NCBI RefSeq assembly: GCF_001625305.1
Contig: NW_017803894.1
Location: 18,710 to 82,709 of the forward strand
Direction of reading: 5' to 3'
Source: Branchiostoma belcheri
Lineage: Eukaryota > Chordata > Leptocardii > Amphioxiformes > Branchiostomatidae
Length of the DNA stretch: 64,000 bases
Part shown: in pieces, positions 60,301 to 64,000 of the stretch
How the letters are laid out: every line of letters starts with the position of its first letter
Numbering within the stretch: position 1 is the stretch's first letter
Position numbers and translations under genes: made by a program
Notes under the pieces: model-generated
Databases searched by the model: none
The model's input: only the letters and a program-made list of their open reading frames with translations
What the model was told of the DNA's origin: nothing

Positions 60301-62390
60301 CCTAGGGTACGAGTACAGAGTGACAATAAAGACAAAGGCAGGGATGGAGCACACGAGAGGAAACCTCGTCGTGATCATCAAGGGGAACGGACAGACCACA
60401 CCCCCAATCCAAATCTTTGAGTAAGTACTTCATACACATTTTCACTATTGATACAAAAGCAGCAGGTGCTGACAACCATGTTGGTGTCCCTATTTACATT
60501 TCAGTGATTTTGATCTAGTAATTTTTGTTGTTTTGCTGTTCCTATCAGTTTTGGTTTTGTGGTGTTCCTATTTTTGGACTGGATTGCACACGTTCCATGG
60601 GCAGCTTTTAAAATATTCGTCTGGTATTCTCTTCTTTGTGCTGTAAATATTCATTAGTGGTTATTTCAAATGGTTAGCAGATATTCAAATATCCGTCTAA
60701 ATAACAGTCAGACGTCACGAAAAAATGCTGTAATCGGTTAACCAGAGCATTCAGTATTATATAAAAAGGTTATTAGTATTCAGACACCTTTATCAAAGTT
60801 TATGTAATACATGTTTATTAAGAATCGGCACGACAAATTAGAAATTATAGCAACTGTGGAAGATGATAGCCCTTAAAAATATTGCCTGCGCAATATCTAA
60901 ACAAGAATTCGGAGATCTTATACCTCCATGAAATATATGAGTTTTTTCAGTACCAAGGTCAGCCACCAGGAGGCCCATAATTGACCTTGACCTTTATCTT
61001 TCCAAGACTTACCAACTATCATCACAATCCATAAATGCGTTCTGAAGTTATGCTGACGACAAAGTTGCGGAAACACACACAGACACACAGACAGAAAGAC
61101 ACACACACAGACAGACACGCCACAGACAATACCTCCATTTTTCATGGAAGTATAATAACGGTTATTTTGAATGGTCCAATCGTAGCTCCGGCAGCTATGC
61201 TCTTGACCAGGACACCACGCACTCGGGGATTGTGACATCCACTGTGGGGATTGACTCCATACTGGAGCTGCAGCTGACCTACCTGGCCACAGATAACATC
61301 CTGTACTCCTGGGCTAACGCAGCTGATCTCACTATAGACAGGATCGACGTCACATCCAGTAGTGGAGCTAGGTAAGGTTCACTTCGGTATTCTTTTTTTT
61401 AAATATTCCAACATGTAATCACAAGACGTGGTCAACTTATATTAGTGCCACCACAAACACAGGGGACAAGACAAACCTCATTTTTACCTGAGCGAAGTGA
61501 GGAAAGTCGTGTAAGTGCCTTTCCCAAGAGCACAAGATCGGTGGCATGTCAGGACTCGAACCCGGGACCTGTTGGTTCCGAGTCGCGCACTCTGCCGCTA
61601 CGCCACACGACCCCACTAATTCGGTATTGTCTTCCGTACATCTACATGTAAGAGCAACTCTATTTAGAAGATGTATAGGAAATAGTAAAAAAATCTGATG
61701 TTTGGAAGTGCACTGAAAAGTAGAAAAACGAATGATTAAGTCACAGAATTGTTTAAACCTTTCCGGTCTGTTCTGTTCAATAATATTACTCAGCATCGAA
61801 ACAGCAAGGCACAACCGCACACCTCTGGAGCAAAGAATTTGCCAATTTTGTAGCTCAACCAAAGTAGAAGATGAAGTCCACTTTGTTATTGATTGTAGTT
61901 TATATAGTAATAAAGGAAATGATCTTTTTAGATATATTACAAGTACGTTTCCATACTTCCAATACTTGTCTATTATTGAAAAAATTATCTTTCTTATGCG
62001 CTTTGATCATCCTGTACTATACAGACCCATTTCAAAGTATATTTTTAACATTACAAAGAAACGAGAAGAAACCGAACCTCTGTATTAGTGTAGTTTTAGA
62101 GCTGTTTGTACTACAATCATTTATATTACCTATTTCATCTGTTCACCTGTACTTAGCCCGATAGGGCATGAATGTACAATAAAGGTTATTATTATTATTA
62201 TTATTGATAAGAATAATGTAGAAATCTCAGTGATGAGAAATTGAAATGTTGTGGGCGAGATGTTGAAAAATTGTTCTAAATTTGTCATCTCTGTGTTTTC
62301 TACAGTGTGTCTTACTGTGGAGAGATGCTACTTAGAGACGGACAGATGAACACTCTTTCATCCTTCAACAACTGTGACGTCACCCCGTAA
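54397..62390 (+). CDS. secreted pancreatic-lipase-family lipase with Thr-rich N-terminal module (lipase 2)
   Basis: Exons: 54397-54457, 56071-56420, 57099-57248, 57850-58081, 58334-58570, 59599-59835, 60306-60420, 61186-61371, 62306-62390; 1653 nt, 550 aa, stop TAA at 62388. Signal peptide about 1-20 (LLNILCVAVVVVLLVDL). Residues about 21-90 have no counterpart in lipase 1: a basic stretch (RIRYNVRKGKRLPELR, YEDILRVYGQKR), then a His/Thr/Pro linker that looks O-glycosylated. Then [10 protein letters not shown] and the lipase domain: Ser244 in GHSLG, Asp267 in GLDPAEP, His353 in CSHNRA, lid Cys327-Cys351 (23 residues between, as in pancreatic lipase). PLAT about 423-550. Exons of 232 and 115 bp and all core phases equal lipase 1, so the pair arose by tandem duplication. 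The basic N-terminal module might bind heparan sulfate, but that is a guess. Confidence 0.93.
54463..54595. repeat. CGTACGATCG-type repeat in intron 1 of lipase 2
   Basis: GGTCGTACGTATATCGCACG, TTGTCGTACGATCGCA, GGGATAGTC, CTTGTTATCGAACATTCTG, TCTTAGATCCTAC. Resembles 42590-42720 in the paralogue's intron 1. Confidence 0.45.
55010..55320 (+). mobile_element. LINE reverse-transcriptase fragment
   Basis: Encodes IPAQEIIDAIKSLPNGKAFG, SDGISNEHLKYAGPKLNVQL and SMLFSSALVPK: the start of the RT domain (LP.GKA.G.DGI..E.LK) of a CR1/L2-like non-LTR element, then degraded sequence. Confidence 0.7.
55557..55705 (+). mobile_element. SINE-like element (family of 8236-8538)
   Basis: GATAGGACGTTAAATGGAGG, AACCCACCACACATATCG, TTCCCGGTATGAGTGGATCA. 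Confidence 0.55.
55784..55975 (+). repeat. 97-bp tandem duplication in lipase 2 intron 1
   Basis: Both copies hold ACCTCCCCAC, GGCCAATTTTACTCTCTTTT and GCCGAATTCTACGATC. The period is 97 bases. An open frame from ATG 55767 crosses both copies and joins exon 2 in frame. Confidence 0.85.
56492..56511 (+). repeat. (TA)n microsatellite
   Basis: Ten TA dinucleotides in a lipase 2 intron. Confidence 0.9.
56830..56980 (-). repeat. fragment of the GGGTTCACCAC repeat, reverse
   Basis: Reverse strand: TCGGTGTGGTGAACACATTG, TTTCTTCTCCTTCTCCTCC, CTGCCATTTCTTTAAATGG, GGCATGGACGTAGAGTGGGC. Matches the 5' part of 27385-27560 and 28350-28520. Confidence 0.6.
58600..58877. mobile_element. MITE with ATGTTTACC ends (copy 4)
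   Basis: GTAACATTTGCAAAGCAAAT, ATAATGTTTACCTTCGG, ACATGGTCTGCCCTGTTAAT, ACCATGGTGGCAGACGTCAA, ending CCTTCGGTAAACATAA. It is the closest relative of the copy at 5478. Confidence 0.7.
59980..60175. repeat. MITE with ATGTTTACC ends (copy 5, partial)
   Basis: CATATGGTCTAGTCTAACAA, ACTCAAACACATTCAAATG, GATGTAACCCAACATCACAG, CACCAGTTACCATGGTGACA. Termini not found. Confidence 0.5.
60918..61160 (+). repeat. interspersed repeat with CACACAGACA microsatellite
   Basis: Begins TTATACCTCCATGAAATA and ends TTTTTCATGGAAGTATA, partly inverted ends. Inside are CAGTACCAAGGTCAGCCACC, TGACCTTGACCTTTATC and an ACACAGACAGA tract (61073-61122). It ends 25 bases before a lipase 2 exon. Confidence 0.6.
61391..61614 (-). 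mobile_element. tRNA-derived SINE, reverse
   Basis: Reverse strand: GGGGTCGTGTGGCGTAGCGG, CGACTCGGAACCAACAGG, GGGTTCGAGTCCTGACATGC and an A-rich end. It starts 20 bases after the donor at 61372. Confidence 0.8.
61775..62205 (+). mobile_element. LINE ORF2 C-terminus and 3' end
   Basis: Encodes IETARHNRTPLEQRICQFCS and EDEVHFVIDCSLYSN through KKREETEPLY to a stop. The tail is CCTGTACTTAGCCCGATAGG, ATGTACAATAAAGG and (TTA)n. Close in sequence to 18019-18390. Confidence 0.75.
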
Positions 62391-62952
62391 AAACAGACGT
62401 GCCTGTAAATCAGTATCATTCACGCCATCTGTTCGTACGGAAGTATTTCCTTGGGCGGCTGAGCTACGGGTTTGTGTGTCTGTTTTTACGGACAGAGTAG
62501 GTTGACAAGACGTGGGTGGGAAAGATTTACATGTAAAATGACAAGAGACCAAACGGTCAGGCATAGGATTATGGGAGACATTGAAGGTCACGAAATACTT
62601 CCAGCAAGTCTAAAATCCCCGATTTTGTTCTGCGTTTTAAACCTCGGCATCTCTAAGCAAAAAAAGATAAATGGATTTTGAAGACCGCATTTTATTTCGC
62701 TAGACGGCAATACAATATGCATGTATTGCGTTTGACTAATTACTGGTGTATTCAGCAAATATTCAAATTTTAATGTTTTTAACGGAATTGTTTGTAGATT
62801 TTAGTAGTGTTTATCTCATGGTATGATATCAGAATAAATTCATTGGTGGAATGCTGCAACCTACTTTACTGTAATTTGATATCGCTCAATAGTGCAATAC
62901 TATATGCATGTAGATATTAGATATACTGAAGAAGTCCATACATTAATGACAC

Positions 62953-62958
62953 AATAAA
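62953..62958 (+). promoter_or_regulatory. poly(A) signal of lipase 2
   Basis: AATAAA lies 563 bases after the stop, with a T/G-rich stretch about 30 bases on. The 3' UTR would be 62391 to about 62980. No earlier canonical signal was seen. Confidence 0.5.
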
Positions 62959-62978
62959 GATTTTCACAAAGTATATGG

Positions 62979-63330
62979 GAGTCGTGATATCTGTGTCTTC
63001 TCTCTGTAATGTTATGTATGAACAAATAAATTTGTAATGTGTTATTTTCAGTTATTTTTCAAAAGACTCAAAAAAATAAAGCTAATTGTTCTAGTATTAT
63101 ATTTCAATCTTCAAATGTTAAGAAAGGAATTCGAATATATATATGTGTGCTCCTCCATGCATATATGCATGCTAACTCCATAAAAGCCCTATAAATAGGT
63201 TTCTTGTATTGATTTCTTGTGAGCGGAGTTGTACTGTAGCAACATTTCAGCTAACTATCTAGAATAGCAGACATAACAATAAAATAGCTGAAAATATCTG
63301 AAAGAATATTAATTAGGCCATGTTGATTTG
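62979..63330 (+). other. 3' flank, no gene seen
   Basis: A/T-rich with a second AATAAA near 63026 and 63077. No coding or repeat signal recognised. Confidence 0.4.
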
Positions 63331-63683
63331 ATTATATGGATGACATCCGCGCGCGCATGGATTATCGGCCGTTTCCCCCCAAAAAAGGTTTCAATCATAC
63401 TTTAAATCGTGCAAAACAGTTGCAAAATTAGCAAATATATACCGTAAGTTGCAAAACGAATATTTAAAAACGATACCAATGTCGTAGAATGCCAAAATTA
63501 AACAAAAAAGACGAAAGTGTAAAGAAATGAATTTGAAGAGTAGATTATTCACCAAACCGTACTCTGTGTCATTTGTTCGACCTTCATGACGTAGATTTCA
63601 TAATAAAAGTAATTTTTTGCAATTTTTTTTATTCGCACGCACGCATCAGTTTTAGGGTTGCCAGAGGATGTCATCCATATAAT
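63331..63683. mobile_element. possible MITE with 18-bp perfect inverted repeats
   Basis: ATTATATGGATGACATCC at 63331-63348 and its exact inverse at 63666-63683. The left end extended (CATGTTGATTTG before, GCGCGCGCATG after) recurs inverted at 53078-53122. No ORF. Confidence 0.55.
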
Positions 63684-64000
63684 GACATATTCAAAAGTTT
63701 TTTGTAGTGTGCGAAGCCTCGTGACACTAGTCGTAGCTTATATAAGACTTTCAATAAAACGTGAGAAACAAAGTTACTTTGGAGATAATGTACGTATAGA
63801 TGACGTTGTGCAAAACTGTAAAGTAAGAAACTCATAGGTTAAACATGATTCTCTTGTTGACCAATCGCAGATCCCTATAACGTTACATAACCCTATCAGA
63901 AATAGACGCCAAAGTTCTACATTTGCCCGTCAATCATTTACCATCGTTATTGCCGGACAAATGTGGCGGGAATGACGCCAAATAAAACCGGTTTACCCGG
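63684..64000 (+). other. end of window, no gene seen
   Basis: Contains CAATAAAACGTGAG near 63752 and no open frame of note. Confidence 0.35.

Overview
This window looks like chordate genomic DNA, most likely from a lancelet (Branchiostoma). That is inferred from long multi-exon genes whose exon structure and protein sequence resemble vertebrate CEMIP and pancreatic lipase, a receptor tyrosine kinase with a domain order not found in vertebrates, and introns packed with short inverted-repeat elements, tRNA-headed SINEs and LINE 3' ends. There are no bacterial-style operons. All four host genes are on the + strand.

Layout. (1) About 52-23721: the 3' two thirds of a CEMIP/CEMIP2-like hyaluronan-depolymerising protein, 20 exons, 5' end outside the window. 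(2) 24228-34408: a complete 21-exon gene for an 880-residue receptor tyrosine kinase with signal peptide, two PAN/apple modules, five EGF modules, one membrane span, an intracellular SAM domain and a kinase domain; its ATG lies only 506 bases after the stop of gene 1. (3) 34409-42111: 7.7 kb without a convincing host gene, holding SINEs, LINE tails, a hairpin MITE and a 31-bp minisatellite. (4) 42112-51899: a 9-exon secreted pancreatic-lipase-family gene (480 aa) with catalytic triad and PLAT domain. Its first intron carries a tRNA-SINE split by a young element with an SGNH-hydrolase-like ORF. (5) 54397-62390: a second lipase gene (550 aa), a tandem paralogue with the same core exon lengths and phases plus an extra basic and Thr-rich N-terminal module. 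(6) 62391-64000: its 3' UTR and repeat-bearing flank.

The four genes suggest secreted or cell-surface functions: matrix hyaluronan turnover, signalling by an orphan receptor, and extracellular lipid hydrolysis. Nothing shows they act in one pathway.

Two themes deserve attention. First, the PAN-PAN-EGF5-TM-SAM-kinase receptor. Second, a recurring pattern in which splice-site neighbourhoods are duplicated next to the exon: a 31-bp minisatellite of about 50 units each carrying a copy of the exon's own donor (19276-20836), donor copies at 8842 and 14105, and an acceptor plus exon-start duplication at 50495/50571. A MITE also sits so that its end supplies part of a donor (21298). All exon coordinates come from reading ORFs, phases and splice consensus by eye; none is confirmed by transcript data.
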